Assembly: GCF_000219875.1 (NCBI RefSeq)
Contig: NC_017167.1
Coordinates: forward strand, 910,765-974,764
DNA length: 64,000 nucleotides
Direction of reading: 5' to 3'
DNA from: Alicyclobacillus acidocaldarius subsp. acidocaldarius Tc-4-1
Lineage (GTDB): Bacteria > Bacillota > Bacilli > Alicyclobacillales > Alicyclobacillaceae
Shown: positions 1-7,227 of the stretch, one piece after another
Layout of the letters: each line of letters begins with the position of its first letter
Numbering within the stretch: position 1 is the first letter of the stretch
Notes under the pieces: model-generated
The model's database searches: none
Seen by the model: only the letters and a program-made list of their open reading frames with translations
What the model was told of the DNA's origin: nothing
Translations under genes and position numbers: made by a program

Positions 1-1
1 C

Positions 2-121
2 ATCGAGACGCACGACGGCGCCTCAGACGCCGAGATTGTGGTGCGCGATGCGAGCGGGGAGCGCTGGCCCGCAGGCACGTGGCGCGACTTTCTCCCCAAG
101 CGAGTTCACCCTGTGCGTTAA
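2..121 (+). CDS. C-terminal end of a truncated upstream gene
   Basis: An open frame enters from the window edge and stops at TAA 119-121, giving 39 residues that end in a basic tail (PKRVHPVR). The tail has a mixed, protein-like composition and a GC-rich third position, while the DNA right after the stop turns AT-rich, as expected when a gene ends here. I do not recognise the family. The frame could still be chance because only 39 codons are visible. Confidence 0.45.
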   Translation: METHDGASDAEIVVRDASGERWPAGTWRDFLPKRVHPVR

Positions 122-180
122 AAAATATGACGAATCCAAAGAAAAATCTTTATCTATGTAAACTATCATTACAAAATGCA

Positions 181-209
181 TTGATCCGACCCCCGCGATG
201 CGCTACGCT
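181..209 (+). promoter_or_regulatory. candidate sigma-A promoter for the 55-residue gene
   Basis: TTGATC (181-186) and TACGCT (204-209) are separated by 17 bases and lie about 55 bases before the small gene at 263. The AT-rich stretch 121-180 immediately upstream could act as an UP element. The match is moderate. Confidence 0.35.
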
Positions 210-262
210 ACAGACAACAGGGCACGCCCTGGTCCGCATTCTCTCGCGGAGGGTCGATCTCG

Positions 263-430
263 ATGGAACCGCCATTCGAAACGGTCATCTTCACGCAGGC
301 CGACGAAGCTCGCAACGAGTTGATGATGCGGGAGCTCAAGGAAGCGGTGGAACGGAGCCAAATCCGCGTCGTCGACATTCGGCGGTATCGGGATCAGTTG
401 ATCGTCACCTTTCGCCGGCTCTCGTCCTGA
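263..430 (+). CDS. small hypothetical protein, 55 residues
   Basis: ATG at 263 follows GGAGGG (248-253) with 9 bases between, a textbook ribosome binding site for this genome, and a strong terminator lies downstream at 497. The product (MEPPFETVIFTQ...) is soluble, charged and without a signal or membrane segment. It begins with a beta-strand-like stretch, continues with a helix rich in Glu/Arg and ends with VVDIRRYRDQLIVTFRRL. No family is recognised. It is called real from the start signal and context, not homology. Confidence 0.6.
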   Translation: MEPPFETVIFTQADEARNELMMRELKEAVERSQIRVVDIRRYRDQLIVTFRRLSS

Positions 431-496
431 GACGGGCGGGAGCCGCCCCGGCCACGCGCCGGTCGCTTCAGGCTGTCCACGCCACTCCTTCTCCTG

Positions 497-526
497 GGCG
501 GATCGACTGGATCCGCCTTCTTTTTT
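497..526 (+). terminator. Rho-independent terminator
   Basis: Perfect 8-bp stem GGCGGATC / GATCCGCC around loop GACTG, followed by TTCTTTTTT. It separates the 55-residue gene from the thioredoxin gene. Confidence 0.85.
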
Positions 527-607
527 GTGCTCCTCCGCACTCTTTGTTCGGGCGAGTGGTTTTGGACACGGCGAGCAGTATAATGAAGGCAGAAGGGAGC
601 GAGCGCC

Positions 608-928
608 GTGGAAGAGATCCGCACGAGCGATAGGTATCGGGAAGCGGTGCAATCGGGCCGCGTGGTGGTGGAATTCTATGCGACGTGGTGCCCGGACTGC
701 CGTCGCATTGAACCATATTTGGGCGAATGGGAGGAAAAGTACCGAGGGCAATTCACCTTGATCCGTGTAAACCGGGACGAGGTGCCAGAGCTGGCGGAAG
801 AGCTCCAGATTCTCGGAATTCCGACCTTCCTCGTGTATGACCAAGGCCGCGAGGTCAAGCGGCTCTTCAGTCGGGATGCGAAGTCCAAGGAGCAGGTGGA
901 GCAGTTCTTGGACAAGGCGTATGCCTGA
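608..928 (+). CDS. thioredoxin-family protein
   Basis: 106 residues forming a single thioredoxin fold, with the redox motif WCPDC (Cys28 and Cys31) after VVEFYATW and the cis-Pro motif GIPTF. This is a cytosolic dithiol-disulfide exchanger; no signal peptide is present. The Pro-Asp pair between the cysteines differs from the Gly-Pro of classical TrxA, so it is probably a second thioredoxin rather than the housekeeping one. Start GTG 608 sits behind GAAGGGAG. A TATAAT box (579-584) lies about 24 bases upstream, with a poor -35. Thioredoxin reductase lies two genes downstream and is a plausible electron donor. Confidence 0.85.
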   Translation: MEEIRTSDRYREAVQSGRVVVEFYATWCPDCRRIEPYLGEWEEKYRGQFTLIRVNRDEVPELAEELQILGIPTFLVYDQGREVKRLFSRDAKSKEQVEQFLDKAYA

Positions 929-1000
929 TTTGTGCGATCACGGCCGCGGGCGGATAACGCCCTTGCGGCCTTTCGCGTCAGGAGAGGGGCAGAGAGCGGT

Positions 1001-2914
1001 ATGACGTCGTTGCACCACTTTTTTCATCCGAAGGTGGTTGCCGTCGTGGGCGCGTCGAGGAACAAGGATCGACTCGGCCACGTTCTGTTTCGTCACATCC
1101 TAAACAGCGACTTTCGCGGGACGGTGTACCCCGTCAATCCGTCCGCGCAATCAGTGGCCGCGGTTCGCGCCTACCCCAGCCTGCGCGACGTCCCGGAACC
1201 CGTCGATCTGGCGGTGCTGGTGGTGCCAGCGTCGCAGGTCTTGTCCGTCATCGATGACGTGATTGCGGCGGGCATCAAGCACGTGATGATCTTGTCGTCT
1301 GGGTTTTCCGATATGGATAAGCCTGGAGAAGAGTTGGAGCGCGAGATTTCGGAAAAGCTGCGCGCGGCGGGATGCCGTCTCATTGGCCCCAACAGCCTCG
1401 GTCTCATCCAGATGGACAGCGAGACGCGGCTCAACGCGAGCTTTGCGCCGAAGGTGCCAGAGTACGGTCACGTCGCCATCGCGTCGCATTCCGGCGCGCT
1501 CGGGATCACCATTCTGGACTATGCGGCCTACATTGGCTTGGGCGTCGCGAGCTTCGTCAGCCTGGGCAACCGCGCGGACGTCTCGGGCAACGACTTGCTG
1601 CAATATTGGGGCGACGATCCGGCCATCGAAATGATTCTCCTGTACCTCGAGTCGTTTGGGAATCCGAGGAATTTCTCTCGGCTCGCCCGGCGCATCACCC
1701 GCCAGAAGCCCATCCTGGCTGTGAAGAGCGCACGGACGCCCGTCGGGCACGATGTGGCGAACGCGCGGACCGTCTCCGTGGCGGCCGAAGACGCGACCGT
1801 GGAGGCGATGTTCCAACAGGCCGGCGTCATCCGCGTGGACACGCTACAGGAACTGTTTGATGTCGCTGTGCTGCTGAAGGCGGGTCCCACGCGCGGCGGG
1901 CGGCGGGTGGCGGTCGTGACCAACACCGCCGGAGGGGCCGTGATGACGGTCGACCGCATTGTCCGGGAGGGGCTGGAATTCGTCGGGCCGGTCATCAACG
2001 TGGGCTTCGAGACGCTCGCCGAGAGCTATCGTGAAGTGTTGCCGCAGGTGCTGCGCGATCCGAGTGTGGATTCCGTCATCGTGCTCTTTACGCCCGTGGG
2101 CCCGTCCAACGAGGAGGCCGTGCGCGTCGCCATCTCGGCGGCGCTGTGCGAAGTGGCCAACGATCCGCCCGTCCCCGGCGTCCGCCATCCGTACGAGAAG
2201 CCGGTGGTGGCCAACTTTCTGACCACAGGTGACTACCGCGTGCGGATGCTCGAGGTGGATTCGGAGCGGCAGATCCCCATCTACCCGTTCCCAGAGCAGG
2301 CGGTTCGCGCCCTCGCGAAGGTCGTGGCGTACCACGAGTACCGCGAGAAGGATCCGGGCGTGATTCCGTTTGTCGACGGGATCGACACGGACTTGGCCCG
2401 GACGCGCATGTACCAGGAAATTTCCGCAACATCGTATCGTGGCGAGGAGGACGTTCAGGGGCTGGTGACGCTCGATTGGCCCGCCGTGCGCGAAGTGCTG
2501 GCAGCTATTGGGCTCGACGCGTCGGATGCGCCGAACGACCAAGCGGAGGAGCAGGCGACCTTCAACATCGTCGTAGAGGCGGATCCGCTGTTTGGCCCGC
2601 TTTTGCGCCTGTACCTCTCCTCGGAGGAGCGGGGCGCGGCCGCGCTTCGTCGGTCCGCCAAGACCTTGCCCGCCGTGCGGCTTCTGCCACTCACGGATTC
2701 CGACGCCCGAGAGCTGTGGAGCGACGCTCTGGTCAACAGTGCCTCGTCGCGGATGAAGCCGCATGAAGAGGTCGTGATCGACGCGATGATCCGCATGTCG
2801 CAGTGGGTCGAAGACGTGCCGGAGATTCTAGAGGCAGATCTGTACTTCGTCATCGAAAAGGACCGCGCCGTATGCGTCGCGGGCCGAGTGGAAGTCGCGC
2901 GGCGCAACGGGTAA
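1001..2914 (+). CDS. ADP-forming acyl-CoA synthetase-like protein, catalytically degenerate
   Basis: 637 residues. The N-terminal CoA-binding Rossmann domain (VVAVVGASRNKDRLG), the middle ligase-CoA domains (GPNSLGL, SHSGALG, VSLGNRADV) and the tail of an ATP-grasp domain (DPLFGPLL..., PLTDSDARELW) identify the NDP-forming acetyl/acyl-CoA synthetase family. Two essentials are missing. The phosphorylated His of the family motif SHTGAL is Arg256 here (ANARTVSV), and about 70 residues of the first ATP-grasp lobe, including the usual KIVSP...HKSD...GGV segment, are absent between residues ~505 and 520. It is therefore unlikely to make acyl-CoA and may bind CoA or acyl-CoA as a regulator. ATG 1001 with AGGAGAGGGG upstream is preferred to an in-frame GTG at 932. 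Confidence 0.8.
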   Translation: MTSLHHFFHPKVVAVVGASRNKDRLGHVLFRHILNSDFRGTVYPVNPSAQSVAAVRAYPSLRDVPEPVDLAVLVVPASQVLSVIDDVIAAGIKHVMILSSGFSDMDKPGEELEREISEKLRAAGCRLIGPNSLGLIQMDSETRLNASFAPKVPEYGHVAIASHSGALGITILDYAAYIGLGVASFVSLGNRADVSGNDLLQYWGDDPAIEMILLYLESFGNPRNFSRLARRITRQKPILAVKSARTPVGHDVANARTVSVAAEDATVEAMFQQAGVIRVDTLQELFDVAVLLKAGPTRGGRRVAVVTNTAGGAVMTVDRIVREGLEFVGPVINVGFETLAESYREVLPQVLRDPSVDSVIVLFTPVGPSNEEAVRVAISAALCEVANDPPVPGVRHPYEKPVVANFLTTGDYRVRMLEVDSERQIPIYPFPEQAVRALAKVVAYHEYREKDPGVIPFVDGIDTDLARTRMYQEISATSYRGEEDVQGLVTLDWPAVREVLAAIGLDASDAPNDQAEEQATFNIVVEADPLFGPLLRLYLSSEERGAAALRRSAKTLPAVRLLPLTDSDARELWSDALVNSASSRMKPHEEVVIDAMIRMSQWVEDVPEILEADLYFVIEKDRAVCVAGRVEVARRNG

Positions 2915-2942
2915 CATAGCATGAAAGAGGGGAGGTCTTGTC

Positions 2943-3902
2943 ATGGAACACAGGAGGCTTATCATCCTGGGAACGGGGCCAGCTGGGTACACGGCGGCCA
3001 TTTACGCGGCACGAGCAAATCTCGAGCCGCTCGTGTTCGAGGGCGATCAGGCGGGCGGCCAGTTGACCTTGACGACGGAAGTGGAGAATTTCCCCGGTTT
3101 TCCGGATGGCGTGATGGGTCCGGAGCTGATGGAGGCCATGAAGAAGCAGGCCGAGAAGTTCGGCGCGGAGTTCAAAGCGGGCATCGCGACGGGAGTGGAC
3201 TTGTCGCAGCGCCCGTTCAAGGTCGTGATCGACAAAGAACGCGAATACACCGCGGACGCGCTCATCGTAGCGACGGGCGCGTCAGCCAAGCTGCTCGGCA
3301 TTGAAGGAGAGAGCGAGATGATTGGCCGAGGCGTGTCGACGTGCGCTACGTGCGACGGGTTTTTCTTCCGGAACAAGCGCGTCATCGTCGTGGGCGGCGG
3401 CGATTCGGCCATGGAGGAGGCGACGTTTCTCACGAAATTCGCCTCCGAGGTGACGATTGTCCACCGACGCGAGGAGTTCCGCGCGTCGAAGATCATGCAG
3501 GAGCGCGCCAAGGCGAATCCAAAGATCCGGTTTGTCATGAACGTGCAGTCGAAGCGCGTGCTCTCGGACGGCAATAAGGTAACGGGGCTTGAGGTGGTGG
3601 ACAACCGGACGGGCGAGACGAAGGTGCTCGAGGCGGACGGCGTGTTCGTCGCCATTGGTCACAAACCGAACACGGACTTCCTGCGCGGCCAGCTGGAGTT
3701 GGACGACATCGGGTACATCATCACGAAGGGCAACACGTCGGAGACGAGTGTGGAAGGGGTCTTTGCCTGCGGCGACGTGATGGATTCGCGTTACCGGCAG
3801 GCTATCACGGCGGCGGGATCCGGCTGCAAAGCGGCCATGGACGCAGAGAAGTTCCTGGAGGGTCAGGCGGCTCACGATTGGTCAGTGTCGCTCAACGCCT
3901 GA
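2943..3902 (+). CDS. trxB: thioredoxin-disulfide reductase
   Basis: 319 residues, the usual TrxB length. FAD-binding GTGPAGYTAA lies at the N-terminus, the redox centre CATC is at Cys134-Cys137, the NADPH site is GGGDSAMEEA followed by HRREEFRAS, and the C-terminal FAD motif is GVFACGDV. It transfers electrons from NADPH through FAD to thioredoxin in the cytosol. The start ATG 2943 follows GGGGAGG. It lies 28 bases after the degenerate acyl-CoA synthetase and is probably cotranscribed with it. One caution: some low-GC Gram-positive TrxB-like proteins use a different donor than NADPH, which sequence reading alone cannot exclude. Confidence 0.93.
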   Translation: MEHRRLIILGTGPAGYTAAIYAARANLEPLVFEGDQAGGQLTLTTEVENFPGFPDGVMGPELMEAMKKQAEKFGAEFKAGIATGVDLSQRPFKVVIDKEREYTADALIVATGASAKLLGIEGESEMIGRGVSTCATCDGFFFRNKRVIVVGGGDSAMEEATFLTKFASEVTIVHRREEFRASKIMQERAKANPKIRFVMNVQSKRVLSDGNKVTGLEVVDNRTGETKVLEADGVFVAIGHKPNTDFLRGQLELDDIGYIITKGNTSETSVEGVFACGDVMDSRYRQAITAAGSGCKAAMDAEKFLEGQAAHDWSVSLNA

Positions 3903-4005
3903 CCTCTGGACGGGATTTCTGGTTCCGGCACCGTCTGCATGTCGGGTGCGGCGATGGCGCATACTTCAGGCGAAACACCCACTTCAACGAAGGAGTGACG
4001 CCTAG

Positions 4006-4659
4006 ATGCAGCCGATGCAACCGACCTATGGTGGCCAGGGCCAGGGCCAGGGAATGGGCTACAATGCGCAGGTGTATCAGCAGATGCGCCAGTTCGCCAC
4101 CCCGGCCGAAACGGTTCATCAGCACATGCAGCAGGACGCGCAGTACGCACAGCCGTCGTACGGCTATGCGCCGATGGGGACCATGGGCATGGGCCACAGC
4201 ATGCTGAGCCAGTTTGGGTCCAATCCGCAAATGGTCCGTCAACACATTCAAGAGGACCTGCAGGCATACGGCGGGCAACCGATGGGACAAGCGATGGCGG
4301 GGATGCACGGCGGCGCTGGATATGCTGCGGGCTACGGCTCGTATGGTGCGCCGCAACAAGCGCACGTCGTCTCCATGCAGGGACGCCAGGCATATCAGCA
4401 AGCGGCTGGCCAGGGCGGCTACGGCATGTCGCCCTCGGGTTACGGCCCGCAATTGGGCTTGATGGGCGCACAGGGCCACGCGCAATCCTACCCGCAACCC
4501 TATGCGCAAATGATGCAAATGCAACCTGGCTATCAGGCGCACGGCTATGGGATGCAGGGCCATCCGTCGCGCGGCGCGTTTGCGCAATATGGGACGGATC
4601 CTCAGGTCGTGCGCCAACACATTCAGCAGGATCTAGGTTATTACGGCGCGATGCAGTGA
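4006..4659 (+). CDS. Gln/Gly/Met/Tyr-rich protein with three PxxVRQHIQxDL repeats
   Basis: 217 residues with extreme composition: rich in Gln, Gly, Met, Ala, Tyr and His, and with no Lys, Cys or Trp. Three related blocks are visible: QFATPAETVHQHMQQD near residue 30, QFGSNPQMVRQHIQEDL near residue 70 and QYGTDPQVVRQHIQQDL at the C-terminus, separated by GYG/GQG low-complexity linkers. There is no signal peptide or membrane segment. ATG 4006 follows AAGGAGTGA. The composition recalls spore coat or exosporium structural proteins of spore formers, which is an inference; no family is recognised. It stands alone, between trxB and a hairpin terminator. Confidence 0.75.
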   Translation: MQPMQPTYGGQGQGQGMGYNAQVYQQMRQFATPAETVHQHMQQDAQYAQPSYGYAPMGTMGMGHSMLSQFGSNPQMVRQHIQEDLQAYGGQPMGQAMAGMHGGAGYAAGYGSYGAPQQAHVVSMQGRQAYQQAAGQGGYGMSPSGYGPQLGLMGAQGHAQSYPQPYAQMMQMQPGYQAHGYGMQGHPSRGAFAQYGTDPQVVRQHIQQDLGYYGAMQ

Positions 4660-4665
4660 CACAAA

Positions 4666-4704
4666 GGGCCAGTCGCCAAGTAGGGCGGCTGGCCCAATTC
4701 CTTG
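4666..4704. terminator. bidirectional hairpin between convergent genes
   Basis: 12-bp stem GGGCCAGTCGCC (4666-4677) / GGCGGCTGGCCC (4684-4695) with one G-T pair, followed by AATTCCTT. It lies between the repeat-protein gene and the end of the minus-strand PTS IIA gene. Confidence 0.65.
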
Positions 4705-4760
4705 TATCGCGCTGCATCTCACCTGAGCATTCGCCGCACGATTCGATGCCGCCCAACTCC

Positions 4761-5213
4761 TTACTCCTCGAGCGCCCCGCGGATGGTGTCCACGAGTTGG
4801 TCCGCTGCGTTCGCCTCTCGCAGGGCGCTGACAAAGTCGTCGTGCATGAGTTTGCGCGCCAGTTTCGACAGCAGGCGGAGGTGCTCATCGTGAGCGCCTT
4901 CCGGCACCAGAATGAGGAACACCGTGTCCACGGGGACGCCGTCCAGGCTGTTCCAATCCACAGGCTTTGCCAGCCGGGCGAACATGAGCGCGGCCTCTCG
5001 CACTGCGGAGGACTTGCCGTGCGGAATGGCGATGCCCTTGCCGAATCCAGTCGTCCCCTCTTCTTCGCGGTGCTCGACCGCTTGAACGGCAACGTCGACG
5101 TCGTCTACGTGGCCCAAGCGAAAAGCCAGTTCTACCATCCGCCGAATGACGTCGGTGCGCGTCGCGACCGACTCGTCCAGAAAGCATACGTGATCGCGCG
5201 TCAGGATCGTCAT
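4761..5213 (-). CDS. fructose-family PTS IIA component
   Basis: 150 residues, a single PTS EIIA type-2 domain. The phosphorylatable His65 sits in GIAIPHGKSS, as in fructose/mannitol IIA proteins. It accepts phosphate from HPr and passes it to IIB. The upstream in-frame ATG at 5297 would add a non-conserved extension, so ATG 5213 (MTILTRDHV) is chosen. IIA is encoded divergently from fruR-fruK-IIBC, whose IIBC protein lacks a IIA domain, so the two transcripts must supply one transporter. The sequence TGAAAACGCTTGG just upstream (5285-5297) resembles a catabolite-response element but is imperfect. Confidence 0.88.
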   Translation of the reverse strand: MTILTRDHVCFLDESVATRTDVIRRMVELAFRLGHVDDVDVAVQAVEHREEEGTTGFGKGIAIPHGKSSAVREAALMFARLAKPVDWNSLDGVPVDTVFLILVPEGAHDEHLRLLSKLARKLMHDDFVSALREANAADQLVDTIRGALEE

Positions 5214-5315
5214 CTTCCTCAGCCATCCTTTCCTTGCGAATCCCCAAGTCGCGTGATTCGTCGAGCCATGGTGTGGGCCATACCCAAGCGTTTTCACGAG
5301 AAATCCATCTCTCGA

Positions 5316-5344
5316 TTGACAACCTCCATGCTACACCATAAAAT
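5316..5344 (+). promoter_or_regulatory. sigma-A promoter of the fruR-fruK-IIBC operon
   Basis: Consensus TTGACA (5316-5321), 17-base spacer, TAAAAT (5339-5344). It implies a leader of roughly 115 bases before fruR and faces away from the divergent IIA gene. Confidence 0.75.
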
Positions 5345-5355
5345 GATCGCAATCA
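5344..5355 (+). promoter_or_regulatory. candidate FruR operator
   Basis: TGATCGCAATCA, an interrupted palindrome (TGAT/ATCA arms), overlaps the end of the -10 box and the expected transcription start. A bound DeoR-family repressor here would block the fru operon. The assignment rests on position only. Confidence 0.4.
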
Positions 5356-5467
5356 ATCATCTTCGAGCATATTCGAGCGCTCGTATGTGAAAGGTGCGTC
5401 CATCGAACGCCTGCGAGTGAAAACCTGAGAACAGCGAGGGGCAAGGGCCAAGCGGGAGGTGGTGAGC

Positions 5468-6250
5468 ATGTTCGCAGATGAGCGCAAGGCCCGCATTGCG
5501 CAGCACGTGCTCGTGCATAAGCGAGCGACCGTGAGCGAACTGGCGCAGATGTTTCAAGCTTCCGAATCCACGATTCGGCGAGATTTGCAAGAGCTCGAGG
5601 AGCAAGGCGTGTTGCACCGCACGCACGGCGGCGCGGTGGCCAAGGAAGTGGCCGCGTTTGAGCCGACGTGGAGCGAGAAACGAATCCAGAACCAGGATGC
5701 GAAGATGCGGATTGCCGCGCTTGCCCTCGACCTTGTGCGGCCAGGGCAAGTCGTGCTGCTGGACGCAGGGACGACGACATACGAAATCGCCCGGCAGTGG
5801 CGCCATGAAGGCGTGACGGTTGTCACCAACAGCCTGGATATCGCCTCTGAATTCAGCACGCGCCGTGACCTGGATCTCGTGCTATTGGGCGGCCAGCTTC
5901 GCGCCAAGACCGGAGCCTTTGTGGGGCCGTTTGCGGAGCGGATGTTGGACGAATTGCACGTCGACATCGCCTTTTTGGGCGCGAACGGCATCGATTTCCG
6001 CGGCATCACGACGCCGAATCCCCAGGAGGCTGCTATCAAACGGGCGATGGTCAAGTGTGCCGATCGCGTGGTTCTTGTCGCGGATCGCACGAAGCTCCAC
6101 CAGACCGCGTTTGTGCGGGTGGCCACCTGGGACGAGATCCATACGTGGGTGTCGGACGGACCCCTGCCGGACGGCGAGTGGCGCCAGTGGCAGGCGGAAA
6201 CCGAGGTGGAGTTCATTTGTGAAAACGAGGAGGGAGGGGTGATGGAATGA
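5468..6250 (+). CDS. fruR: DeoR-family repressor of fructose utilisation
   Basis: 260 residues: N-terminal DeoR helix-turn-helix (VSELAQMFQASESTIRRDLQ, then LHRTHGGAV) and a C-terminal sugar-isomerase-like sensor domain (LLDAGTTTYEIA, VVTNSLDIA, VLLGGQLR, FLGANGI). Family members sense phosphosugars; next to fruK the likely effector is fructose 1-phosphate. Start ATG 5468 has GGGAGG 8 bases upstream, which is better placed than the GTG codons at 5459/5462. Its stop overlaps the fruK start (ATGA), so the two are translationally coupled and the operon is probably self-repressed. Confidence 0.9.
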   Translation: MFADERKARIAQHVLVHKRATVSELAQMFQASESTIRRDLQELEEQGVLHRTHGGAVAKEVAAFEPTWSEKRIQNQDAKMRIAALALDLVRPGQVVLLDAGTTTYEIARQWRHEGVTVVTNSLDIASEFSTRRDLDLVLLGGQLRAKTGAFVGPFAERMLDELHVDIAFLGANGIDFRGITTPNPQEAAIKRAMVKCADRVVLVADRTKLHQTAFVRVATWDEIHTWVSDGPLPDGEWRQWQAETEVEFICENEEGGVME

Positions 6251-7227
6251 CTGTGCAGCCGGACGATCCAGAAAGCCTCAGTTCGGCGGACATCGTGACG
6301 GTGACCGTCAATCCGGCGATTGATGTGTACGTGCGCACAGAGTCCCTCCAACCGGGCGAACTGCATCGCGTGGACGAACAGATTCTTGTGCCTGGAGGCA
6401 AAGGCGTGAACGTATCTTGTGCGCTCGAGGCGATGGGCCGAAAGAGTCGCGCGCTCGGGTTTGCGGGCGGTTCGCGCGGGCGGTGGCTGGCCTCTTCGCT
6501 TCCTGGGTGGGCGCAGTGGATCCCCATTGCAGGAGAGACGCGGATGAACTTGAAGGTGATGGAGGACAACGGTCGGCTGACCGAGCTGAACGGGCCTTCG
6601 CCTCACATCGATCCCGAGAGCTGGGCGTTGCTGAGTGCTCAGGTGCTCGAGGTCTTGCGGCCGGGGGCGTGGCTCGTCATCGCCGGGAATCTGCCAGAAG
6701 GATGCCCAGTGGAGGGATACCGTGCGTGGACGAAGGCGGCCGTCGAGAGAGGGGCGCGCGTCGTTCTCGATTCTAGCGGAGATGCGCTGCGCCTCGCGTT
6801 GGAAGCTCGTCCGCACGTCGTGAAGCCAAATCGGCAGGAGCTCGCGGAGTGGGCCAAGGCTCCGGTGCTGGACGCGGTGGACGCGGTTCGACAGGCGCTG
6901 CGCATGGCTCGATACGCAGCGTGCGTCGTGGTCTCGCTCGGGGCGGATGGCGCCATCGCGGTCACGCAAGAAGGCGTTTGGCGCGCGCGGGTGCCGAGCG
7001 TGAAAGTGGTGTCGCCCGTGGGCGCTGGGGACAGTCTTGTGGCCGGAATGGTGCATGCGCTCTCAAGCGGGCGTTCCGTGCCCGAGGCTCTCGCCTTCGC
7101 TTCCGCAGCGGCCACGTGCAAGGTAGCGTTGCCGCCGGGCGTGTTTCCTTCGCTCGCACAAATTGCGGCCATCGAGCAGCAGATTGAAATCGAAGCGTGG
7201 AGGGATGTGTTTTGGCCAAGTTCGTAG
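6247..7227 (+). CDS. fruK: 1-phosphofructokinase
   Basis: 326 residues of the PfkB (ribokinase-like) family. The substrate motif GGKGVNVS is near residue 50 and the anion-hole/catalytic motif GAGDS is at 259-263, with Asp262 as general base. It phosphorylates the fructose 1-phosphate released by the PTS to fructose 1,6-bisphosphate. It starts with ATG 6247 inside the fruR stop and runs 16 bases into the IIBC gene, so all three are coupled. About 15 residues before the first strand are longer than in typical FruK. Confidence 0.93.
   Translation: MTVQPDDPESLSSADIVTVTVNPAIDVYVRTESLQPGELHRVDEQILVPGGKGVNVSCALEAMGRKSRALGFAGGSRGRWLASSLPGWAQWIPIAGETRMNLKVMEDNGRLTELNGPSPHIDPESWALLSAQVLEVLRPGAWLVIAGNLPEGCPVEGYRAWTKAAVERGARVVLDSSGDALRLALEARPHVVKPNRQELAEWAKAPVLDAVDAVRQALRMARYAACVVVSLGADGAIAVTQEGVWRARVPSVKVVSPVGAGDSLVAGMVHALSSGRSVPEALAFASAAATCKVALPPGVFPSLAQIAAIEQQIEIEAWRDVFWPSS

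Noticed and set aside
4006-4659. Reading the Gln-rich repeats as a tandem DNA repeat or CRISPR-like array
   Set aside because: The copies differ at the DNA level, are irregularly spaced and are maintained in one coding frame, so it is a protein repeat.
3872-5092. 406-codon minus-strand frame over the repeat protein and IIA gene
   Set aside because: It mixes complement of the repeat gene with a shifted IIA frame; no homology pattern and no ribosome binding site.
5554-7056. 500-codon minus-strand frame over fruR and fruK
   Set aside because: Antisense to two recognisable genes; His/Arg/Ser-rich and without a start signal.
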